From: Micromonospora sp. HNM0581
GTDB taxonomy: Bacteria; Actinomycetota; Actinomycetes; Mycobacteriales; Micromonosporaceae
DNA length: 64,000 nt
Direction: 5' to 3'
Assembly: GCF_012726175.1 (NCBI RefSeq)
Contig: NZ_JAASAD010000010.1
Span: 1-64,000 of the forward strand
Shown here piece after piece: positions 1 through 12,600 of the stretch (position 1 is its first letter; each line of letters begins with the position of its first letter). Both the position numbers and the translations under genes were made by a program. The notes beneath the pieces are model-generated. The model had not been told where the DNA came from, searched no databases, and worked only from the letters and a program-made list of their open reading frames with translations.

Positions 1-660
1 ACCAACCACCCCGACACCGCCGCCAACACCAACACCAACCGCACCGCGAACAACGCCAGCAACACCACCAGCACCGCCAGCGACACGGACAACGCCACCA
101 ACACCACCGACAACACCGCGAACGACACCACCGACAACACCGCGAGCAACACCGCCGGCAACGCCGCGAGCAACACCGCCGGCAACACCGGCAACGCCGT
201 GGGCAACACCGCCGGCAACTCCGCGAGCAACACCGCCGGCAACTCCGGCAACGCCGCGAGCAACACCGCCGGCAACTCCGGCGACGCCGTGGGCAACGCC
301 GCGAGCAACACCGCCGGCAACACCGGCAACGCCGTGGGCAACGCCGGCAACACAGGCAACATGGGCAACTCCGGCGACATGGACAACGCCAGCAACACGG
401 TGGGCAACTCAGGGAATACGAGCAACGCCGGTACCAGCAGCAGCTCCGACAACATGGCGAACGCCGGGAACGCCGGGAACGCCGACACCGTCAGCACCGC
501 CGACACCACCGACACCACGGGCGCCGTGGGCACCACCGGCAACGTGAGCACCGTCGGCACCGTCGGCACCGCCGGCACCGCCGGGAACGCCGTAGGCAAC
601 GCCAACACCATCGACAACGCCGTCAGCGACGCCAACGACGCCAGCACCATCGGCAACGCC
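1..660 (+). repeat. Asn/Thr/Ala/Gly-coding low-complexity tandem repeats
   Basis: Degenerate repeats built from AAC, ACC, GCC and GGC codons encode units such as NTAGNSGNAAS and NTAGNTGNAV, densest at about 130-420. They stay in one frame and merge into a Thr/Pro/His-rich stretch up to about 1,080. The repeat probably continues upstream of the window. It looks like a flexible, secreted-type linker at the N-terminal side of the giant protein, and the near-identical units could expand or contract by slippage. Confidence 0.85.
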
Positions 661-3600
661 GACCAAGACGACCACACCAGTCAGCCGACCAACACCACGA
701 ACCGACACCACGAAACAACACCAACCCAAGACACCACCAGCACCCCCACCGCCCCCCACCACACCACAGCAGAAAACCACCCAACCGCCTCCGCAAACCA
801 CACGAGCACCACAGCAAACCAGAACGCAACACCCACCACCGGCAGACCGACCACCAACCCGGCCGAACCAGGCACCACCGGCGCATCCCAAGGTGGAACC
901 TCCGCCGGAGCCGGTAACCAGCCGGCGACCGTCTCCCACACACCAGCCAGCGACCGAACTGACAACGACACGTCCACCCCCGACACGGCCGTCACCACAC
1001 CACTCGACCGCCACCACACAGCCCCCGCCACCACCAGCGCCACACCGGACGACATCGCCGTCGACAACCGCCCCACCCACGACTTCGACCAGACCTCAGA
1101 GCAGCCCGATTCACGCCACGCCGAAACACCGTCGCGGCAGGCGACGGAGGCCGCCGCGACGCCCGGGGCTCAGGCGACGACCGAACCTGGGTTCTCGGCA
1201 GTCGATGTACCGGTCGAGACGAACCATTTCGCCCGGACCCTCGACGCCGCGCTGTCACGCCACGACCAGCACGCCAACCAGGCATCACCGACGGTCCGGC
1301 CGGACGTGCGGGACGCTGCCTCGCTGGATCGGGCGCTGCACGAGCTGTCGGGCCGGCGGGCGGTGGCGGTACCCGGTTACGACGCGGTCGAGCGGACGAT
1401 GACATCGTCGTCGGTACCCGACGACGCGCAGGGACTGCTGCGGGTGGTGGCGTCGGACAGCTCCGATCCGCAGCTTTTCCTGGTGGTGCAGACGGAGAGT
1501 GGTCCCGGTTTCGTCGACGTGCGTGACGGATCGGTGGGCAGCCTGCCGGAGAACCCGACGGATCTGCTCTTCGCGCCGATGCATCCGGACATCCAGGTCG
1601 CCACCAACGACCAGGGTGTGGCTGGTGGCCTGAGTTCAGCGCTGCACCAGCCGCCGGCCGCACAGGTCGACACGTACCCGCTGGCGGCCGGCTGGGACGT
1701 CGTCCGTCATCCCAACCTTGTCTGGATACGCCCACCAGGTGCGCCGGATGCGGTGGTCGCGCAATGGTTGACCGCCACACCGGACACCGGGCTACGGCTG
1801 GTGGTCGGTGCTCCGGGGGTCGACCCGCCGGCAGCCGTCTGGGACGACCTGGACCGCCAGCTCGGTGCGCTTGCACCGGAGACGCTGTCCCAGATCGACG
1901 GACTACGTGAACTGGGCGCCGATCGGCCGGACCACCACCTGCCAGAGGACGCCAAACTTGTCGACTACTACGAGGAGGCGGCCCGGATCGGTCGGCGGCT
2001 CGGCCCGGCACCCACCGAGGCGCAGCTGCGCCAGGGTGCGGCGGACCTGTTCGGGTACCTGTCCGACACCCTGGTCCGCCCGGTGTGGGCCGGGGGGAGA
2101 AGCGGCCCGGACCTGGTCGAGATTCCCGCGCCGTACGCGGGCATTCCGCCGCCGACGTTCGACAGCGCTGATCTCGCCGACGGCCTGCACGGGGGTTTCA
2201 AGCGCCGGCCGTGGAGCATGACGCTCGCTCCCGGGCTGGACTCGTGGCCGGCTGTGGTCGGCAACCTGCGTCACGAGTGGGAACATGTCGAGCAACACTT
2301 CGCGATGGCTCGATACCTGGCCGAGCGGGTACTCACCGAGGACGGTCGAGCCGACCTGGCCCGTCGGACCGGTGATGTCGACGCCCGGTCGGTGGAACGG
2401 CTGCGGCAGCTGTTCGGCACCGACAATGAGGCGGTGCTCCGTGCCGCGCTGACTGATCCACTGCGACCGGGTACCACCGACTACGCGTACGCGGAGGAGC
2501 TCTATCAGGGCAGGTTGGGGGAGGACCGGGCGGTCACCGAGCAGGTGGAGGCCGCCCGGCGGGACGCGTACCACGCGATGGTCGAGGCTCGGGAACGTCA
2601 CGAGACGGCCGGGGACCGACCGGCACAGGAACAGGCCCGGCTCGCCCTCGACCGGGTCCGCGCGGTGGCGACCTACCGGGCGGCGCTGGCGGAGTATGCG
2701 AGGCTGCCGCTGGAAGGGCCGGCAATCGAGCGGGAGCGGCAACTCGACCGCCTGTTCGCCAGGGACGCCGCCGACCACCGGCTGGTGGACGAGTCGACGG
2801 CCCTCGACGACGAACATTGGGTGCTCGTCGAGTCGCCGGACGACGTTGTCCCAGCTGCGGTCGATCTCGCTGGTTCCGCTGTCGTGTCGGACGGGGAAGT
2901 GGTTGGTAGCCCAGCTGATCCGGCCACCGAACCAGCTCCGGTGCTCGCGACATCGCCGCTACCGCCCTATACGGTTGGGATCGCGCCGGACGGTTCGTAC
3001 GCCGTGGCCCAGTCTCCGGCATTTTCGGGTCAGCGCTACGGCAACACCGGCTTCGACATTTTCGGTCCGGACGGATCGCCGCGTGGGACCTACGACGCGC
3101 GTACGTTCGAGAGGGACGACTACGTCGCCACCGCCGAGCTGGACAACAACTCACCGGTTCCGGGCGCGCTCGATCTGGCTACCTTCTTCGCGACCGCACA
3201 CAGCGACAAGGACTACTTCCGTTCGCTACGCGTGATCAACTCGAAGGTGCAGGAGATCCGCAGGAACGCGTACCGCATGGAGGTGTTGTCGGATCCGGGG
3301 GCGGAGGCGCAGGACTACCGCATGCCTCGGGTCGAGGCGAACCGGATCGCCCGGGAACGACTGGAACGTGCGGGATGGACGCTCGCGCCGGATGCAGGGA
3401 CAGCCCGGACGCCGCAGTTCACGCCGGCCTGGACCAATGACCGGCCAGGTTGGATGCCGACGGCACCCGACGGAGCGTTCCTCGACGTGGTCGTCGAGAC
3501 CCGCGACGACGGGCGGACCCGTCAGATTTCCGGCAGGGCGCTCGAAGGCGACCCGGACACCTTCCAGGTCGTCGATCCTGGCACCGGTCACCATCTGCAT

Positions 3601-6600
3601 AGGTTGCACGCCACCGCCGGCCCGGACGGCGACCGGGCGTGGACCGAAGGGGCCATGACATCGCCTGACGTCCGGCATTTCCACCAGATAGCGACAGAGT
3701 TCGGTCTGACATCCGCTGGCCGGTCGCCCGCCGATGCGGCGTACGACCTGGCCCAGCTGATCGTTTCGTCTGGTCAGCGGATCCGTGACGACCTCGCCCT
3801 GCCTGGCTATGGTCTGTACCGGCATGCCGTCGCCGGTCGTCAGGTGAGCGTCCGGGCCAAGACGGACAATTCCGGTAAGGTGCTTTTCGCGCGTCGCCAG
3901 ACCAAGCTCGACGAGTTTCTCGGTCGGACCCGCCGTGGCGATCAGATGATGGCAGAGTTGCGTGCCAGGGGCTGGACAGTGGTGGTCAGCCACACCAACC
4001 ATGGCGACCCGGACAGCAAGCAGATCAGCCTCAACCCGCACCACGTGACGGCCTGGCCGACGATTCAGAGCGCCTACCGTTCCGAGTTCGGCACTGCGCC
4101 CGAAGCCTTCCGTACGACCCGCCGGGCGCCGGCCCCACCGCCTGGACGTCGCAGCGCTTCCCACCGATCTTCCGGCCCGAGCAACACCTCCACCGGTGCG
4201 CCGGCCAGCGACGACATCGTCGGGCGGCCGAGGGAACCTGAACCGGAGGAGATCCCGCTCGGGCCGGTGACGGGTCGACGGGCGGTGCCTGCTGGCCTGA
4301 CGGAGCAGGACACTTCGTCTGCGCAACACGAGGTGGTCGCCGAGCACGTCAGCCCGCCGAAGCGGGTGCGCTTCGCGCTGCCCGAGACATCGCCGCCTGC
4401 GGAGGCGACGCCGGAAGGGGAGCTGACTCCAACCCCGGAAACCGTGGCTGACCCACAGACCGCACCAGCGGAGGAGAGGACGCCGGAACCGGAGGAGACC
4501 CGCGAAGGTCGGCGGGACAGTGCGCCCGCGCCGCCGTGGTTCGTCGGGCTCGGACTGCTGGGCGACGGCTACCTCAAGTCGGCGGAGAACGTGGCGACGT
4601 CGGTTGCGCCGGGACGCGACGACTCCGACGCACCGCAGAGCGTGCACGACGATGTGTCCGCCTGGATCGACACGTTGACCGACGGCTTGCCGGCGACGAC
4701 AGCTGCCCAGATCCGTGCGAAGGTCATCGAACGCGTCTCCGACCCGGGTACCGATCACTGGAACGACCTGCTGCGCGGCGGGGACGTCATCGCGGTGGGC
4801 GACCTCCTGGTCGAACTCCGCTTCAAGGTGGCAGACGCCGAGTTCCAGGAACCGGACCAGACTCCGGTCGAGCCCGGCTATTCGGAGTACTTCAGCAAGT
4901 ACGGCGACACCACCGTCAAGGACGGTGCCGTCACCACCGCGAAGCGTCGCCTCGGCAGCGCCGTGGACCCGTTGCTCATGTTGAAGGCTGGCGAGCTGCA
5001 CCATCTGGCACCGTCGATCAAGGTGAGCGGCGAGAAGAAGAAGTCCGTGCACCGCAAGCTCGGCACGGAGGTGCAGTCCGGTTCCCGGATCATCGCGAAC
5101 GACATGCACGACTATGCCGCCACCATTCGCGCCGAGGGGGCGATACGGCGGGTCGGGGTGACCGAGGACCGGGGAACGGCAGCCGTACGGGCCAACGTGA
5201 ACCTGCCCGGTAGGGCGCACCTGCGGTTGCCTCAGGCGTACTCCTCGCCGGTGGACGGCACGATCGAGGCCACCCCGGCCGACGATCGGGCACACCCGAC
5301 GGTCGAGGTCACCGATCCGGCCGTCATTGGCGAGATCGACTTCGCGGTCAACGCGGCCGACCCGGATCCGCTACGCGACAGTCTGCGGCAGATGCTTGTC
5401 GAGCTGAAGGTACCCACCGCCGCGATGACCAGTGTGCTTGAGCTGGCCACCAAGGAGTTCCTGAACGAGAAGACCCTCAAGGACCGCAGCCAGTACTGGC
5501 TGTCGGACAGCTGGGTGTCGCCACTGATCGGAGCCAAGGCGACTCAGCGGGACAAGACCACTGTCTCCACGAACGGTAAACGTCTGCTGACCAGGAAGCT
5601 CTCCGGCTACGGCGACTTCGCCGGCCATCTGGAGATCGGGGCGACGCCGCGCACGGTGCGGTACGTGTCGACGACCGAGAATCCCCTACTGATCCGGGAC
5701 GACCTCGCCGAGACGGTCATCAGTCAGGACGGTACCGACCACGGCAGTGCGTTCTCCGCTGCCGGTGGGGTGCACCTCGGCTTCGAGACGGAAAGTCACC
5801 ACCTGATCGCGCCGGCGTTCTCGTTGCCCGCCCTGCACATGTCGGTGGACCACGGTCGCACCGTCGGCAACGCCGGTCAGCTCAAGCACGCGATGATGCG
5901 CAGAGACCGGATCGTTCGTTATCGGACGGAGTTCGACTGGACCATCACGATCCACTCTTCGCACGGAGACGCCACCCGGACACAGACGTCCGCCGGCGAG
6001 ATGGGCATCGCCGAGCAGCACGCCGACGTCTTCGAGGAGAGCGCCCTCGGCGGACGGCCTACGGGGCGGGTGCCCAGCAGCGAACCGGAGACCGCCCAGA
6101 CGACCGGCCCCGTCCACCAGCGCGACGACGCCGTCGTCCAGGACAACGACGACGCCGTCGTGTTGAACAGTGACGATGTCCACGACGGGGAGAACCGTGA
6201 CGAGGCACCCCGCGACGGGCGAGTCAGGGACGACGAGGTCGACGGGGGGCGTGACGGCCAGGGGCGGGACCGCGACGAACCGGACAGTGCGCAGCGGCAT
6301 CGTGAGCCCGACCACCGGGGGCGAGCCGAACTGGCGGCGTCGCTGGACCGCGTACCGTCGCTGCACGCGGTGGCGGAGTTCCTCCGCGCCGGTGGTACAC
6401 CGCAGATCCAGCTCACCGACCGATTCCGGCAGCTGACCGACTCGGACGGCGACGCCACCGTCGATCTCGCCACGGTCGAAGCGGTCCGCGACGCCCTCCG
6501 CACACTGGCCGATCACCACCACATCACCATGCTCTCGGCTACCGGTGAGGTGATCGGCGAGCCGTCCGCAGTTCCCCCGCAGCAGCGTTTCGTCGTCGAG

Positions 6601-9600
6601 TGGGACGGGCGGATACGGGGTCCCCTGCCGGTGCAGCACCATGTCGTCCACCGGAAGGAACCGCTCACGATGGCCGCCCGAAAGGGCCTCGGCCGGGGTT
6701 TCGTCCGCGAGCTACCCGGGGCGCACAAGCTGTACCGACTGGCGGTCCGGGAACTCGAAGCCCAGATGCAGCAGGCCGGGGTGGCCGATCGGCTGAACCC
6801 GAGACAGCGGCAGCACCTGCGGCGCACCCTCTCCGTGAAGCTCGGTGTACCGGGGCTTCGCGGAGGGTTCAAGGGGTTGCTGGCCGGCGGCTCGATGAAC
6901 CACGAGGTCACGGTGGGCGGGTATGTCTTCACCGTCCACCTCGGCACTGAGCTGAGAAGCCTGCGGAATGAACCAACGGTCGATGACGGGGTGACCCTCG
7001 ACACCCAGAACAAGGGCACTCTGGCGGTAGACGTGGGCGAGAAGCGCCGTGTCGGCGTGAGTGTGGAGACCGACGGCCGGTTTCGGGCACAGTTCACCAA
7101 GTTCTTCCGCGTCGATATCCCGTTGTGGAAGGCAGACTGGCGTTTCGGGCGGCACCGCAAGGTGGTGGACGGCAGCGCGGTCAAGACCTACCGGCGGCGG
7201 CGGACCGACGGCAAGGTCGTCCGCTTCGAGTACGACAGCGCGTACACGCTGGCGGTCACCACCCGCAGGCTGTCGGGCGAGATTCAACGGGCGCAGGTGC
7301 GGGAACTGTCGGGGCCGGAGTACTGGACGCCCGTGTATGTTCCGGAGAAGGACGTACCGGTCACGCCACCCCGCGGTGACGAGATTCTCGCAGTCGGCGC
7401 GGTCGACGTTCACGACGAGCCGGTGGCGGACCCGAGCCAGCTGGCTCGGGGCCCGAACGGTCAGCCGGGCCAGCGGCTCGACCTGGCGAGGCGCGGCCTC
7501 GCCGGCATCCAGATGAACCTCCTCGGCACGAAGGAGATCAGCGACGAGCTTGCCCGGCTGGCGTCCCGACACGTCCCCCACCGGTCGTGGCTCGGCAGGG
7601 CGTGGGACTGGACGGTTCGCCAACTGAAGGGGCTGTGGCCCTGGCAGCGGCCCGAATCGGTCTGGACCTCGCCGGACGCTTTCCGGGATTTCCTGTCCGA
7701 AGTCACTCCCTCGGGTAGCCGGTACGGCGTCGCCCAGGAAATCCTCCGCCTGGGCACCCCGACGTTCCTGGAGGCGCACGCTCCGAAGCTGGTCAGTCGG
7801 GAGGGCCTGCCGATCCCGTTGCCTCCCACCGCGGACGGGTACGAGCAGGCTCTGGTGCTCAGACTGGACACGTACAACCCGCGGCACGAGGGGATTCGTG
7901 AGCCGTCGGCCGGCAGCGGCTACGTCCTGGAGCAGTACACCGAGGCTGACGTGCGGTTCGCCGACGAGGAAGGCCGCGACTCGGGCTGGGAGGCCGAAGG
8001 GGGCCTCGGAGCGGTGTTCCGGCTCGGTGAGCCGGAAGGCGGCGAGATAGGTAACACCACCCGCGCCGGCCATCAGCTCTCACTCGGTGGTATCGCCGGC
8101 ATCGGCGGTGGTCGGGAGAACTCGGACGGCACGACGGTGGGCGGCCTCGATCTCAACCTGGGCACCTATCATGACCGCGCCCACCAGTTCCGTACCGACG
8201 GAGTGCTGACGATCAGCCATCACCGCTGGCGGGACAAAAGCTTCGGACGCTTCGAGCACCTGCCGCCGCAGCGAACCCAGGTGAGTGTCCGCGGCGGGGC
8301 GGAGTTGGGCGTGCCGTACGTACGCGCCGCTGATCTCGGGCTTCCGATGCCGGAACCCGACCGCCTGCCGGCACGCGACCAGCAACTGCATGTCACCGAT
8401 CGTGAGGCGGCGATCGGGATGGCGTACTTCGAAGAGGTGCACGCCGCCGACGTCCTTCCCGCGATCAAGCAGGTTCTGGCCGGAAGCCTGCTGCGCTCGG
8501 GCCGGCATGATGTTCCTTCCGACATCGTGCGTGCACTCGACGCGACGTACTCCGAGGAGTCCCTGCGGGTCGGTTACCCCATCGCCCGTTCAACCGGTCT
8601 TCCGCTGGTGCTCAAGACCCCGACCGAGTTCTGGCAGCCACGCCTCAGGCGCCGGGACGACGTCAAGGCGTTCGGTGAGATCGGCGGCACCACGCGGATC
8701 GGCATCAAGGTGACCGCGCGGGAGCAGGGCGAGCCGGCGTATGCCCGGCCACGCCCCGACCTCCAGGTGACCAGCGGTGGACAGGGCCTGCGCGAAGGCC
8801 ATCGAGGCAAGCGTCGTGACCGCGCCCGGCACTGGGGTGCGTACCTGCGTGGCCGCTGGGCCGGGCTGCACGTCGAAGGGCAGCGGATCGCGGGTGGCGC
8901 GCACCATCTCAACGAGCGTAAGGCCGTCCAGAAGCGCAAGACGGTTTTCACGAAGCGCGACATCCGGCGGGCCACCGCGCTCGACCGGTCGCAGGAGTTC
9001 CGGCAGAGGACCACCTTCACCATCGAGGTGCACCAGTACACCGACCCGACCGAGCTCTACCGCCGGACCGGTGGTGCGTTGTCGATGGTCCCCCGTCTCG
9101 TGGATGTCGTCTCGCGGGGCGAGGCGCAGCGCATGTGGCAGAAGTGGTTCCCGCCGGACAGGAAGCCGATCGCGCAGACCGAACGGCCCGGTTCGGTGCA
9201 CTGGGTGGTGCCTGGGCACCTGACCACCACCACCCGCCCGGCGCCTGCTCCGGCACCACGATTCCGGCCCGTGGTGGAACGGGCCCGTATGCCCGGCGCC
9301 TCCTCCTTCGCCACCGACCTTGCCCCGTACCTGCACGGGCTCGCCGTACCGGGATCGGCGCAGGTGGCACGGTGGGCGCCGGTCGTGATGCTGCCGTGGC
9401 GGTCGGCGTCGTGGTATGCCGCCCGGTTGGGGACGTCTGACCCGGGCACCGTCATGCCGCCGGTGGTGCACGGCCTCGAACCCGGTACCAGCGAGGGACT
9501 CGGTCTTGAGCGGGTCTTCAACGACCGGGCGGCGCGGAACGAGATCGCCGAGATCCTCGGCGGCGAATACGGCCGGACCCTGCTCAACGGCAAGAAGATC

Positions 9601-12600
9601 ACCGTGCGGATCGAGCCGACCATGGGCCGGTGGCTCACCCGGGGCGGGCTGAACACGCTCAACTTCCCGGAGGAGAACACCGAGCACGAGCAGGAGATCG
9701 AGGTCGAGCGGAAGACCGACCAGGGTGCGGATCTCGAAACCGGTCGGGCGGTGTTCGACCCGGTGATGGACAAGGCTGGCCGGTCGTTGATGGCTGGGGG
9801 CGGCTCCGGGGGAGCCGCCCGCGACAACACGATCTCTCAAGAGAACTCCTCCGGCGACTACGTCGAAACGAACCGTGCGTGGCGGGGACCGTTCGACTAC
9901 TACCGGTTCGACGTCACGTACTACGTCGAAGGCCCGCGTAGACACCTGCTGCGCGGCACTATCCCGGGCGGACTCATCGGTGCGCTCCCGGCGACCAGGT
10001 CGTCGCAGCTGAGCCGGTCCCACCCGGTCCTCGAACGCCCGCCGTTCGACATCGGGGATTTGGTTCGGCAGTGGGCGAGGGACGGTGCGATACCAGCTGA
10101 CGCGGCCGGTGTCATCGCCACGCAGATCACCGACGGAGCTGTCGACCGCCCCAATCCCGAAAACGCCCTCGCCCCGACACCACTCGACCCGTTCCGTACG
10201 CAGCCGGTGCGGTTGTGGGTTGAGGGAAAACCGGAGGAACTGCCCGACCAGATCGTCGCCGAACTGCGGTCCGCCGCCGTCGATGTTGTCCGGCGAGTCG
10301 GCAAGCCTCTGGATCTGCTGGTGGCCGTCGACCGGAAGCCGCTGGTCACATACCACGTCGACCGGAGCGGGTCGATCACCTCCGACGAGGCGCAGGCGCG
10401 ATCGGAGGATCGGATCGACTGGTCCACCGTGGCATTCGACCGGCCGGTCTTCGACCTTGCGCCGCGCCTGGACTCTGATCCGCTCGGCCGGGCGGGTCCG
10501 TCCTGGCCGCCGCTGCCCGGCGCGCGAACCGAAACCGACCTCGAACGCCACTACGGCTGGCTGCGGCGGGTGAATCCGTACGCTGGTCGGGGCGGGGAGT
10601 TCGCGACGAACTGCCTGCTGACCGCGATCGCCACCGACCTGACCCTGGCGGACCGGGCGGACCCGGCCACGGCCGGCGACGACGCTCATTTCCAGGCGCC
10701 CCCCTCCGACGTGCAGACGGCGGCGGACCTGTCGAACTACGCCGGCAGGCAGTACCACGAGGTGCCGGACTACTCGGCGATCCGGGAAGCGCTACTGGCG
10801 GCACCGGTCGGTGCACGCGGAATCGTGGTGGTCACCGACCGTGGCGGCACGGTGTCACACGCCTTCAACGCGGTGCGGGACGACGACGGGGTGGCCTTCC
10901 TCGACGGCCAGACCGGCGGGTGGGCGGCCGGGCCGACGAGCCCGGAACGGCTCCGGTTCATGCCGGTGACCGATGACATCCCGCAGCCCCGTACGGTGCC
11001 GGTCCCGACGGGGCACGACGACAACGATCCTGTCGGAGCCCTCGGCATCGAAATCGAGGTACACGGGCTGAAAGTATCGGCTACTCCCGATGTGGACTTG
11101 AAACACAGAATAGTCCTCGCCGAGGGGCCCGGCGGATTGCTGACGGTCGACGGGGGAGAAGTCGGTTGGGTTGCGGAGGTGGTGTCCAGGCCGGGAGCGA
11201 TGCTGCCTGGTGAGCAGCGGCCCGACGGGTCCGCCGTCGAAATGGTCGAGCGGGCGCTGGCTGTGGTCAGGAGCTTGCAGGCGGTCGGTCTGGAACGAAC
11301 CGTACCCCTCACGTCCATTCTCGACGGGGTGGAGGGGTTTGCGGCTACCGATGCGGGGCGGGAGGTAACGGTTACGCGTGTCAAGGCGCCTGAGGAATCC
11401 CACCTCTACTCCCAGTACACGGTCGGAGTTCCGTACTCAGGGCTGAGGTCGGTGCTGGAGATGGCCCTTGCGGGCGGGGAGAACGAGCTTGGCTCGTCCC
11501 TCCTCGCGCAGGGTCTGGAGTTGGGAGCCGAAATGGCCCGACGCCTCGACTTCGTCGCTGACCCCAGGCGTGGTCCCCATGACGCCGATATTCTGGCCGG
11601 TGTTGTTGCGCTCGTATACCCGCACCTGGCCGTGCAAACATTCATGAGGCCCTATCAAGGACAGGCTGTCGCCAAAACGGCTCTCCTGGCTGCGAGCAGG
11701 ATGAGCTTCCGGTCGATTCGCACGGGGCTTCCGGTCAGCGTACGGCACTTTTTGACGGACAACGCCAACTATCTCCGAGGCCAGATCAACGGTCGGTGTG
11801 TCCAGGCAATGGTGTTGCAGCATGGGCGTAAGGGATATGACTACTTTGCTGAGTGGAGTCTGTACGACAGTAAGGGGCGACCCGACTTCTTCTCGCCGCG
11901 GGGCGCGATAGGGCAATCCCATCGCGCCTATCTCGACAACTTGTTGTTCGATGGTGTGGATGACCGTGGGGAGGAGGTGCCGTTCGTCGATCCGGGCAAG
12001 ATGGTCGCGATCGAGACCCGATTCGATGCATTGGATCGTGGGGGAGCCCTGCCTTATCCGCTCATCGCGGTAGAGTTGCGATACTACAACAAGCAGGCGG
12101 ATGAAGACGGGATTAGAAACAATCTGGATGGCCTCGGTCGGGTGGTGTCCAACCTGGTTCCGGCCCCCCTGGATCAGGGCGAGATCGATCGACTGATAGC
12201 TGAAAATGAGCATGTAGCCGCCGTGCTCAACACCAAGGCCGTCGAGTTGGAAGAGCGGCTCGTGGCATGGGAGAAATCTGAAGAGCGCAAGCGTGAGGAG
12301 GCTGAGGACAACCGTGGGCTAGCTGAACAACTGGTCGCGGACGCTCGGTTGGCCCGCAACTATGCCATCGAGCTTCGGGCCGTGGCGGATCGGTCTCCTG
12401 TGTCGGCCGAGGTGCGGCAGCGAATATTGGACATCGCGGCATCTGCCTCCGAAAAGGTGCAGGAAGCCGCACTAGTCTCGCGGATCGCTGCTGCCGGTCG
12501 GGAAGCCGCACTACTTGGCAGCCCCTTCACCCCGATCGACGAGGAGGCCTTCTCTGCTCTATTCGACAGAGATGACCGAATAGACAACGAGAACGATGCG

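Noticed and set aside
130..420. CRISPR-like regular repeats
   Set aside because: The repeats are in-frame, vary in length, lack unique spacers and continue a protein-coding frame.
3226..5295. Long minus-strand open frame (689 codons), and similar ones at 8590-10758 and 22393-24315
   Set aside because: They lie antisense to the giant gene, contain no recognisable domain and follow from the strong GC3 bias, which removes stop codons on the opposite strand.
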